DNA of 14,936 nucleotides from CAKMMH01 sp927798255 (GTDB taxonomy: Bacteria > Bdellovibrionota_C > UBA2361 > CAKMMH01). Shown here one piece after another: positions 7,281 to 14,370 of this stretch. The notes under the pieces are model-generated. The model saw only the letters and a list, made by a program, of their open reading frames with translations. It ran no database searches and was not told the DNA's origin. The DNA is taken from assembly GCA_034180415.1 (NCBI GenBank), contig JAXFOK010000033.1, positions 1 to 14,936 of the forward strand, given 5' to 3'. The position numbers and the translations under genes were made by a program. Each line of letters opens with the position of its first letter. Position 1 is the first letter of the stretch.

Positions 7281-8671
7281 ATGAGTATTCACGAGGAGTG
7301 TGGCGTTTTTGGCGTTATGTCAAAGCGTCCTACAAATGTAGCAGAATTCTGTTATTACGGTCTTTGTGCATTACAGCATCGGGGGCAGGAAAGTTGTGGT
7401 ATTGTTGTAAACGCAGATGGCAAGATAGCCTCATACAAAGATTTAGGACTAGTAGGCGAAGTTTTCTCTAAAGATACTCTAGCCTCTTTTCCATTAGGCA
7501 CAATGGCTGTATCTCATACTCGTTACGGTACTACCGGAGGAACATCTCGCAGAAACTGTCAACCTATAGAAGTTAATCATCAAAAAGGCCATATGGCTAT
7601 TGCACACAATGGAAATCTTTCAAATGCAGCTAAATTGCGTTCTCGGTTAGAACTTGGCGGTGCGATTTTCCATTCTACAAGTGATACGGAGATTATCGCG
7701 TATATTGTGACAAGAGAACGCCTTTTTGTGTCTTCAATTGAAGAAGCTCTTAGTAGTGCTATGAATACTTTAGAAGGTGCTTATTCCTTAATTCTTATGT
7801 CTCCTAAAAAATTACTTTGTGCAAGAGACCCTCACGGATTTAGACCTCTTTGTTATGGTATAACAAAAGATGGACGTATGTGGTTGCTTCTGAAAGCTGT
7901 GCGTTAAATGCAGTAGGAGCAGAGTTTGTTAGAGATGTAGAACCAGGTGAGATTATAATTTTTAGCAAAGATGGTCTAGTATCACGAAAAGAACATTGTA
8001 AAAAATTTGAAAAAAGAATTTGTGCATTTGAGTACATTTATTTTTCAAGACCAGATTCCGTGGTAGATGGACAATCTGTACATAAAGCACGTATGAATGC
8101 TGGTAAAATTCTTGCTCAAAATGATAATGTAAATGCTGACATCGTGATTGGTGTTCCTGATTCTGGTTTAGATGCAGCACTAGGGTATAGCCAAGCATCA
8201 GGGATTCCTTACGAAATAGGGCTTATTAAAAATAAGTACATTGGACGAACATTTATTGCTCCTAACAATAGAGCTAATCAAGTGAATATCAAATTATCTG
8301 CTATAAAAGAAGTTATCAATGAGAAACGTATAGTCCTTATCGATGATTCAATTGTACGTGGTACTACAAGTGGTCGCATCGTATCACTTTTACGAAATGC
8401 AGGTGCTAAGGAAATACATATGCGTGTTTCTGCCCCTCCATTTCTTCATCCCTGTTATTACGGAACTGATATCGATTCTGAAGATAATCTAATTGCTGTC
8501 CATCATCAAGTGCCAGAGATTGCAAAAATGATTGGAGTAGATTCTCTTAAATATCTTCCTTTAGAAAAGCTAGAAGTATTATGCGGTTGTAAGCACTATT
8601 GTAGTGCTTGTTTTGATGGAAACTATCCGACAGGGATATCATCAAACACCGTAAAAAATAGCTTTGAATAA
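7281..8671 (+). pseudogene. purF: Amidophosphoribosyltransferase PurF, interrupted by a one-base frameshift
   Basis: PurF makes 5-phosphoribosylamine from PRPP and glutamine, the first step of purine synthesis. The ATG at 7281 follows AGAGGT. The six-residue leader MSIHEE precedes the catalytic Cys7 (CGVFGV), as in the propeptide-bearing Bacillus-type enzyme. The glutaminase half is intact (ALQHRGQES, SHTRYGTTG, AHNGNL). The frame is lost at about 7874, where GATGGACGTATG needs one extra base to restore Gly-x-Tyr-Val-Val-Ala-Ser-Glu-Ser, and the wrong frame stops at 7905-7907. From there to 8671 the next frame carries the rest: the FeS-type Cys in ICAFEYIYF, the PRPP loop VLIDDSIVRGTTS, PCYYGTD and the C-terminal CSACFDGNYPT. 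Reconstructed length is about 464 residues, normal for the family. Only one lesion is seen, so it is a very recent pseudogene or a sequence error. It stands alone without other pur genes and looks less AT-rich than its neighbours, consistent with acquisition by transfer. Confidence 0.9.
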
Positions 8672-8767
8672 ACAATTATCAAAAGCAGAAAAGAGAAAAA
8701 ATTACTTAAAATTAAGATTTATAACGTTTTTTATTTTATCTTTTTTTCTGTTTGCCAATAAACACTC

Positions 8768-9047
8768 TTAACATAAATGAAAGATTCCAAATGAAATATA
8801 AGGGATAATAAGCGATTTAAATTTTTTAATAAGATATTCTTTAAAGGAAAGATCTTCTTGATGCTTTAATGTAAATAGGTAACCAGAGATTATAAAAAAA
8901 CATTGGCATATTAAAAGCGTGAATAAAATGAGCAAATCTTTTTGAAAAACCAACATGCCCCATAATCATAAGGATTATGCCAATACATCTTGCGATATCT
9001 AAATAGTCAATTCTTTCAGTTTGTGAGTTTATGTTATTATCGTTCAT
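8768..9047 (-). pseudogene. Truncated, frameshifted acyltransferase-3-family membrane protein
   Basis: The first frame, from the ATG at 9047, reads RIDYLDIARCIGIILMIMGH, then AFNMPMFF, which is the N-terminus of the Acyl_transf_3 (OafA/fucose acetylase-like) family with its conserved His after the first membrane helix. At 8893-8899 a run of seven T on the minus strand shifts the frame. With six T the reading continues as MFFIISGYLFTLK and on to PYISFGIFHL, exactly as expected for the second membrane helix and loop. The frame then stops at 8768. Only about 93 residues of a family of roughly 330 or more remain, so this is a remnant even if the homopolymer is corrected. Intact members acetylate or otherwise acylate surface sugars in the inner membrane. 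There is no Shine-Dalgarno. Confidence 0.8.
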
Positions 9048-9172
9048 GTATTTTATTATAGATAACTTTATTGAATTGTTATAGTTAAATTATATGTTTT
9101 TACTATTTATATTTGAATTTTTTGTTTGAATAGTAGTATTTTATTATGAATTGACAACCTGAAAGCTAAATG

Positions 9173-9229
9173 AAAAAAATCGGGCGACGTTTGTTAGTAT
9201 CCTTTGGGAGGAAAAACATAACTCGCCCG
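9173..9229 (-). terminator. Intrinsic terminator at the 3' end of the structured RNA
   Basis: Read on the minus strand, CGGGCGA (9223-9229) pairs with TCGCCCG (9181-9187) across a loop of about 35 bases and is followed by seven consecutive T (9173-9179). Part of the downstream arm also belongs to the long-range pairing with 9661-9671, so the two folds compete. Confidence 0.65.
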
Positions 9230-9495
9230 GTTTTCGCGCTACCAATGCTAATGCTCAACTAGTTTGAGCTTTGTCAGCATTGGTTATTTCGTTTCAGAAG
9301 CTTCAAAAACAGGTTATGGAAGCTCGTGAAGTCCGTCGTCAGTATTGACGACGGTCGCCACTGGCTCTGGACTCTTTTTGTTAAGAGCCCCGAGCTCTTT
9401 TTGAATGTTGCATTGCACGATAGATATCGTGCAAATCGCAATCCATACCAACCGTCTCGGAATTTGCTCTTTTGCAAATTTCGATTCTCTGTCCA

Positions 9496-9555
9496 TTAGA
9501 CAGAGAGATAAAATGATAAATCTATGACTAAGCAAATGGTCAAAAAAACGCTCAT
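9496..9555 (-). CDS. Possible 19-residue hydrophobic peptide inside the structured RNA
   Basis: A perfect Shine-Dalgarno, AGGAGGT (9561-9567), lies five bases before an ATG at 9555, opening a frame that ends in TAA at 9496-9498. The peptide, MSVFLTICLVIDLSFYLSV, is almost entirely hydrophobic and could span a membrane, in the style of small type I toxins or leader peptides. The Shine-Dalgarno overlaps one arm of the hairpin 9566-9582, which could mask it. A purine-rich loop in a folded RNA could produce this by chance, so the call is tentative. Confidence 0.25.
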   Translation of the reverse strand: MSVFLTICLVIDLSFYLSV

Positions 9556-9677
9556 TTTTTACCTCCTAGGACTTAGTCCTAGTTGAATTAAAAAAACGAA
9601 AACGGGTAAACCTTTCAATCCAAAAATTTCACGGAAATTTTTGAATGTAACCTTTAAGATTAACAAACGTCTACCCA

Positions 9678-9922
9678 ATATAATTAAAGACTTACCTGTT
9701 TTTTTTGATTCAGGTAGTTACAAAGATTTTTTAGAAAAGTTAAAAAGTTTAAGAAAATTTGAATATTAGTAATTATAAAAAACGGTTTTAATGATTTTAA
9801 ATTAACACTAACTACTAAGTTTTAATGTAATAAAAGTAGCTAATTGTATGTCAAAAATGGTATTGAATATTAAATGTATATGGTTTCATTTAATTACAAT
9901 CAGCGATTTTTTTAAATTATTT
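9678..9922. other. Spacer between the structured RNA and the second ATPase gene
   Basis: It presumably holds the promoter of the minus-strand RNA. A TTTAAT about seven bases before the GGG at 9677 could be a -10 box, but the -35 region is poor. On the plus strand a frame without ATG stays open from 9587 to a TAG at 9767-9769 (possible TTG start at 9641) and reads LPVFFDSGSYKDFLEKLKSL near its end, perhaps the tail of a lost gene. The stretch from 9770 to 9922 shows nothing recognisable. Confidence 0.4.
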
Positions 9923-11110
9923 TTAAATAAGCCCACTTAAAAATTTTTCATAATTAATTACTCTAATATTATAATTTGCATAATATCTATCATAATCTTT
10001 AATATTAACTAACTGAAACGCATATTTTGGTTTTAATTTTTGAGTGTAATAAATTAAATTTTTATGTGGTTCTTTGTCGCTAGTTTTACATTCAACAAGC
10101 ATAAGTGGGGATTCGTTTTCTAAAACCACAAAATCAACTTCTCTTTTCTCTTTATCTCTTATAAATCTAAGTTCATATTCACCAAATGCAAGTTCTGTCC
10201 AATAATCAGTACATTTTAACAGAGCTAACGCTGTTAAATTTTCAAGTTTTGCTCCCATGTTTTCATCTTTTAATCTTAATATATCATATAAATAAATTTT
10301 AGGTTCTGCTTTTAGTGTCCTTGATAATTTTTGAGAGTAAGGTTTTATTAAAAAGGTAAAATATAAATTATTTAAAACTTCTATCCAAGTTTTTATTGTT
10401 GCATAAGATTTTCCAACATCAATTGATAATGAATTTATAGAAAGAAGTGAACCTATTTTTTCGGGGATAAAGTCTATTAAATTTCTAAAAGCTTGATAAT
10501 CAGAAATATTTAAAAAATCTCTTGAATCTTCAAATACTAATCTTTCAAGTCTTAAATTACTCCATCTTATAGCTTCATTTTTGTTATAATTAAATAGAGG
10601 TTCTGGAAATGCACCAAGAGAGTAAATGTCATTAAAAGGAATATTAACTTTTTCATAATTTAAAATTTCATTTGGTGTAATTGGATTTTCATCTTCAGCA
10701 ACAGAAAATGGATGAAGTTTGTAAGGAATATATCTTCCAAGAAGACTATCTTCACCTTTTCTATAAAAATCAAGTCTTGCACTACCTGTAACTAAAAATT
10801 TACATTCGTTTGAATATAAATCATAAAGTCCTTTTAATTTACTTTTCCATTTCCTATCTTTATGAATTTCATCAAGAGAAATTATTCCTTTTCCTCTGTT
10901 TTCAATTATTGTTTTTGGATTCTTCGCCCAAATTTTTTTAAACTCTACATCATCGTATAAAAAGTAATTGTTTTTATCTTCAAGCATTAATTTTGAGATA
11001 GTAGACTTTCCAACTTGTCTTGGACCTGATAAAAATGCAATCTTATTTTTCTTAAGTGCATCTTCCTTAATTGCTTTTGCTAAGTATCTGTTTTTAATCA
11101 TAAATGACAT
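9923..11110 (-). CDS. AAA ATPase with C-terminal DUF4143 nuclease-like domain (copy 2)
   Basis: The protein has 395 residues from the ATG at 11110, or 392 from the ATG at 11101 (MIKNRYLAKAI). A TTG at 11137 also keeps the frame, but it sits inside a TTGACA promoter-like box and is unlikely. Walker A is GPRQVGKST (29-37) and Walker B is IISLDE (76-81), followed by FLVTGSARLD and a YKLHPFS segment. The C-terminus has ENLTALALLKC, then KEKREVDFVV and LMLVECKTSD, the conserved Asp/Glu-x-Lys elements of the DUF4143 domain, better preserved than in the copy at 5188. The two ATPases belong to different subgroups of the same superfamily and are not recent duplicates. Function in the family is unsettled. 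There is no Shine-Dalgarno at either ATG, and no clear terminator follows. Confidence 0.9.
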   Translation of the reverse strand: MSFMIKNRYLAKAIKEDALKKNKIAFLSGPRQVGKSTISKLMLEDKNNYFLYDDVEFKKIWAKNPKTIIENRGKGIISLDEIHKDRKWKSKLKGLYDLYSNECKFLVTGSARLDFYRKGEDSLLGRYIPYKLHPFSVAEDENPITPNEILNYEKVNIPFNDIYSLGAFPEPLFNYNKNEAIRWSNLRLERLVFEDSRDFLNISDYQAFRNLIDFIPEKIGSLLSINSLSIDVGKSYATIKTWIEVLNNLYFTFLIKPYSQKLSRTLKAEPKIYLYDILRLKDENMGAKLENLTALALLKCTDYWTELAFGEYELRFIRDKEKREVDFVVLENESPLMLVECKTSDKEPHKNLIYYTQKLKPKYAFQLVNIKDYDRYYANYNIRVINYEKFLSGLI

Positions 11111-11162
11111 TTTTAAACCAAACTTTAAAATTGTCAAGACTTTTTTTAAGTTTACTTAAAAA

Positions 11163-11280
11163 TTGTCGAAATGCAGATTTTATATAATAAAATTAGGATA
11201 TTATACTTCGACAAAATTTTATCTTTTATATTCAATGATTAAAAGTAATGCTTGAAAATCTAAAATATTAAGTATATCCT
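11163..11280. repeat. Two interleaved inverted repeats between divergent genes
   Basis: TTGTCGAA (11163-11170) is inverted as TTCGACAA (11207-11214). Overlapping the second arm, AGGATATTATACTT (11195-11208) is matched by AAGTATATCCT (11270-11280), with a few unmatched bases. They sit in the roughly 240-bp spacer between the second ATPase gene (minus) and valS (plus). They could be an operator, a tRNA-sensing leader fragment or a relic of a small element. No T-box core is apparent. Confidence 0.45.
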
Positions 11281-11321
11281 ATAAGCTAGGTCTATTTTTT
11301 ATTTCTAAAATTTATCTATTT

Positions 11322-11327
11322 TATAAT
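11322..11327 (+). promoter_or_regulatory. Possible -10 box for valS
   Basis: A perfect TATAAT lies 25 bases before the valS ATG. The hexamer 17 bases upstream (TTATTT) is a poor -35 box, and the AT background makes chance matches common. Confidence 0.3.
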
Positions 11328-11352
11328 TTATTAATTTTATTGGAAAAAAATC

Positions 11353-14046
11353 ATGAGCATAGAACATAATTTACCTAAATTTTTTGATTTTAAAAATGAA
11401 GAAGATAAAATTTATAAACTTTGGGAAGAAAATCAAGTTTTTAAAGGCGTCATAGATAAGACAAAAGAACCATTTTGCGTCGTAATTCCACCTCCAAATG
11501 TTACAGGAATTTTACACATGGGACATGTGCTTGATAACACAGCACAAGATATTATGGTAAGATGGCATAGGATGAGAGGCTTTGCTGCACTTTGGGTTCC
11601 TGGAACAGACCATGCGGGAATTGCAACACAAAATATTGTCGAAAGAGAACTTAAAAAAGAAGGCCTTACAAAATATGATTTAGGCCGAGAAAAATTTCTT
11701 GAGAAAGTTTGGGAATGGAAAGCTGAAAAAGGTGGTAAAATTATTAATCAGCTTAAAAGATTAGGTGCTTCTTGCGATTGGTCTCGTCTTCGTTTCACAA
11801 TGGATGAAGGACTTACAAAGGCGGTAAGAAAAGCTTTTGTTACTTATTACAAAAAAGGATTAATTTATCGTGGCGAGAAGATGATAAATTGGTGCCCAAG
11901 ATGTAAAACTGCTCTTGCAAATGATGAAGTAGAGCATCAAGAAAGAAAAGGAAATTTGTGGCATTTAAAATATCCTATTGCTGATTCGAAAGGAAACCCT
12001 ACAGATGAATATATTGTTGTTGCAACTACTAGACCAGAAACAATGCTAGGTGATATGGCAGTGGCGGTAAATCCAAAAGATGAAAGATATTTTAATCTTC
12101 ATGGAAAGAAAGTTTTACTTCCTGTTAAAAATAGACTTATTCCTATAATTTGCGATGAATTTGTTGATAAAGAATTTGGAACAGGTCTTGTAAAAGTAAC
12201 TCCTGCTCATGACCCTAATGACTATGAAATGGGATTAAAGCATGGATTAGAGGTAGAAAAAGTTATTGGTGAAGATGGAAAGATGACATCTTGTGCTGGT
12301 GAATTTGAAGGGATGACAAGAGAAGAAGCACGAGATGCAGTAGTTAAAAAGATGCAAGAACTTGGGCTTGTTGAAAAAATAGAAGATTACAAACATTCAG
12401 TAGGTGAGTGTTATAAGTGTCACACTATTATTGAACCTTATGTTTCACTTCAATGGTTTCTTGATATGCAAGACCTTGCAAAAGAAGTTAAAAAAATTGT
12501 TGAAGATGAAAAAATAAAAGTTACGCCAGAATCTGAAAAAAATGATTTTTACACATGGCTTGATAACATAAGAGATTGGTGCATAAGTCGTCAGCTTTGG
12601 TGGGGACATAGAATACCGGTATTTTACTGCGAAGATTGTGGCGAGATTATGTGTGAAGAAGAAGATGTTACAGAATGTACAAAGTGTAAAAGCCATAATA
12701 TTAAGCAAGACCCTGATGTGCTTGATACTTGGTTTTCTTCTCAACTTTGGCCATTTAGTACTTTAGGTTGGCCAGAAGAAACAGCAGATTTAAAATTTTG
12801 GTTCCCTACAAGTTGGCTTATTTGCGGTCGTGACATTATTTTCTTTTGGGGGGCAAGGATGATGACTGCAAGCCATTCTTTAATGCATGAAGTTCCATTT
12901 AAAAAGCTGGTGCTTCATGGACTTGTAAGAGATAGCCAAGGAAGAAAAATGTCAAAATCTCTTGGAAATTATGTAGACCCTATTGAGATTTTTGATAAAT
13001 ATGGTGTAGATGCAGTAAGAGCTAGTGTTCTTCCTCGTTATCCACTTGGACGTCAAGATTGCAAAATTGGTGAAAGAAATTATGAAGAGGGACAGTCTCT
13101 TATTACAAAACTTTGGAATGCAACAAAACTTGTTTTTATGAGTTTAAGTGAAGATAAGTTTGTGTATAATTCTAAAGAATTAAAATTAAAAGAGGCAGAA
13201 GATAGATGGATAGTTTCAAGATTAAGAGAAATTATCATAGAGCATGATAAGTATCTAGCTGAATCTAATTTTGCAAGAGCATTTAGCACGGTAAATCAAT
13301 TCTTCTTTAGTGATTATTGTGATTGGTATTTAGAGATTATTAAGCAAAGGCTAAGAGGAAGCGAGGAAACAAAGAAGCGTGTTCTTGAAGTTGTATTCTT
13401 TATTGAGAAGAATATTTTAAAATTATTTCATCCTTATATTCCATTTATTACAGAAAGCTTATGGCAAAATTTTAAAAGGCTTGGGGTAATAGATACGGCT
13501 CATTCCGAAAAAGAAGATATGTTTATCACAACTTCTAAATGGCCAGAGGTAAGTGAGTTTGAAAAAGATAGTGCAGCAGAAAGTATTATAAGTATTGTCC
13601 AAGGCGCAGTTGGGGCTCTTAGAAACTTTAAGCAGACTTTAAATTTGCCATTAAAAATGGAATTTAATCTTACTTTAAAAGTATTAGATAAAAATTTAGA
13701 AAAATATTTCTTGGATTTTAAAGATAAGATAAGTGCGCTTATTAATGTTTCAAAGATTAATTTTTTAAAAGAAGATACACTCGATGCTTCATTTATTCCT
13801 TTAGCATTTGATGGTGGAATTTGTTATGTAGAAAAACCAAGTGAGCTTGATATAGAAGATGTTAAAGCAAAACTTACATCAAAAATTGAAAAGTTAAACA
13901 AGCAAAAACTTGGACTTGAAGCAAAGCTTGGAAATGAGAGCTTTGTAAAAAATGCACCAGAAGAACTTGTTGCTAGTGAACAAAAAAATTTAGCTGAGTT
14001 AAAAGAAAGCGTTGGAAAGCTTGAAGCTATAATAAAGGTGCTTTAA
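11353..14046 (+). CDS. valS: Valyl-tRNA synthetase
   Basis: This class Ia synthetase charges tRNA-Val in the cytoplasm and edits mischarged threonine. The 897 residues match the bacterial family length (about 880-950). Signatures in order are PPPNVTGILHMGH with the HIGH-like HMGH at 55-58, WVPGTDHAGIATQ, DWSRLRFTMD, and the CPRC zinc-type knuckle. The CP1 editing domain follows, with TTRPETMLGD and TPAHDPNDYEMG, then GECYKCH and a second four-Cys knuckle (YCEDC...CTKC). CGRDIIFFWGARM and the KMSKS loop KMSKS (532-536) follow, then the anticodon-binding domain with SDYCDWYLEI. The last 60 residues form the charged coiled coil typical of ValRS, where many lysines contact tRNA. The frame is complete and undamaged. 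The ATG at 11353 has only a weak GGA upstream. It appears monocistronic, with a strong terminator just after the stop. Confidence 0.98.
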   Translation: MSIEHNLPKFFDFKNEEDKIYKLWEENQVFKGVIDKTKEPFCVVIPPPNVTGILHMGHVLDNTAQDIMVRWHRMRGFAALWVPGTDHAGIATQNIVERELKKEGLTKYDLGREKFLEKVWEWKAEKGGKIINQLKRLGASCDWSRLRFTMDEGLTKAVRKAFVTYYKKGLIYRGEKMINWCPRCKTALANDEVEHQERKGNLWHLKYPIADSKGNPTDEYIVVATTRPETMLGDMAVAVNPKDERYFNLHGKKVLLPVKNRLIPIICDEFVDKEFGTGLVKVTPAHDPNDYEMGLKHGLEVEKVIGEDGKMTSCAGEFEGMTREEARDAVVKKMQELGLVEKIEDYKHSVGECYKCHTIIEPYVSLQWFLDMQDLAKEVKKIVEDEKIKVTPESEKNDFYTWLDNIRDWCISRQLWWGHRIPVFYCEDCGEIMCEEEDVTECTKCKSHNIKQDPDVLDTWFSSQLWPFSTLGWPEETADLKFWFPTSWLICGRDIIFFWGARMMTASHSLMHEVPFKKLVLHGLVRDSQGRKMSKSLGNYVDPIEIFDKYGVDAVRASVLPRYPLGRQDCKIGERNYEEGQSLITKLWNATKLVFMSLSEDKFVYNSKELKLKEAEDRWIVSRLREIIIEHDKYLAESNFARAFSTVNQFFFSDYCDWYLEIIKQRLRGSEETKKRVLEVVFFIEKNILKLFHPYIPFITESLWQNFKRLGVIDTAHSEKEDMFITTSKWPEVSEFEKDSAAESIISIVQGAVGALRNFKQTLNLPLKMEFNLTLKVLDKNLEKYFLDFKDKISALINVSKINFLKEDTLDASFIPLAFDGGICYVEKPSELDIEDVKAKLTSKIEKLNKQKLGLEAKLGNESFVKNAPEELVASEQKNLAELKESVGKLEAIIKVL

Positions 14047-14049
14047 GGA

Positions 14050-14090
14050 AAAAGATAGCCATTTAAAAAATTTTTAAATGGCTATCTTTT
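14050..14090. terminator. Bidirectional intrinsic terminator after valS
   Basis: A perfect 20-bp inverted repeat (14050-14069 with 14071-14090) lies three bases after the valS stop. Its core is GATAGCCATTTAAAAA, with an A run before it and a T run after it, so it should act on valS transcripts and also on the convergent small ORF on the minus strand. Confidence 0.9.
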
Positions 14091-14108
14091 CTTCATTTAA
14101 GTAAAACT

Positions 14109-14303
14109 TTAATACATAAATCCAAATAACCAAAGAGGGATTCTGTTTCCTCGTCCTATTTCTTCATTGTCTATTGCTAAAAAACTATCTATTATATCTT
14201 TTATTTGTGTAAATGTTTTTTTACTTCCCCCAACTTCAAAAAGATATTTTCCATTAATGTCTGTAAACACTAATTTGTATACAATTTTAGTGTTTGTAAA
14301 CAT
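14109..14303 (-). CDS. Small hypothetical protein (64 residues)
   Basis: The frame reads from an ATG at 14303 to a TAA at 14109 and has protein-like composition: YKLVFTDINGKYLFEVGG is strand-rich, then a helical FTQIKDIIDSFLAI, and an aromatic hydrophobic tail. I do not recognise it. It converges on valS and shares its bidirectional terminator, the position expected for a real gene. A TATAAT lies at 14339-14344 on the minus strand, about 36 bases before the ATG, without a good -35 box. There is no Shine-Dalgarno, as with most AT-rich genes here. Confidence 0.5.
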   Translation of the reverse strand: MFTNTKIVYKLVFTDINGKYLFEVGGSKKTFTQIKDIIDSFLAIDNEEIGRGNRIPLWLFGFMY

Positions 14304-14370
14304 TATTTTTTGACTTAAAAATGTAATATATTGATATTATTATATATTTGTAAATCTAAAAATCCGATTA

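Larger units (their letters stand above)
9172..9677 (-). ncRNA. Large multi-hairpin structured RNA of about 500 nt (unassigned family)
   Basis: The region is much richer in G+C than the surrounding DNA and carries perfect inverted repeats end to end. Arms (plus coordinates) are 9241-9249/9276-9284 with an inner 9253-9258/9264-9269, then 9299-9304/9319-9324, 9333-9341/9346-9354, 9413-9421/9426-9434, 9461-9467/9474-9480, 9486-9493/9499-9506, 9566-9572/9576-9582 and 9622-9629/9635-9642. The two ends also pair: TAACAAACGTC at 9661-9671 and GACGTTTGTTA at 9186-9196, 11 of 11. The minus strand is preferred because a GC-rich hairpin with seven T sits only at that end (9173-9229). No protein homology is visible. 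Size, end-to-end pairing and ornate folding recall ROOL, GOLLD or OLE RNAs, but I cannot match any conserved sequence of these from memory. The strand call is firmer than the family. Confidence 0.72.

Noticed and set aside
9274..9535. Overlapping minus-strand reading frames of about 67 and 73 codons
   Set aside because: They run through consecutive perfect hairpins of the structured RNA, have no ribosome site and show mixed composition. They are by-products of the higher G+C in this segment.
9172..9677. tmRNA, RNase P RNA, group I or group II intron as identity of the structured RNA
   Set aside because: No tRNA-like ends or tag frame for tmRNA, no RNase P core that I recognise, no domain V-like motif of group II introns, and no split gene around it.
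11111..11137. TTG start nine codons upstream of the second ATPase
   Set aside because: The TTG is part of a TTGACA box and the extra residues match nothing in the family. ATG at 11110 or 11101 fits better.
12445..13289. Minus-strand open frames inside valS
   Set aside because: They are antisense shadows of a fully conserved synthetase and show no start signals or protein-like composition.
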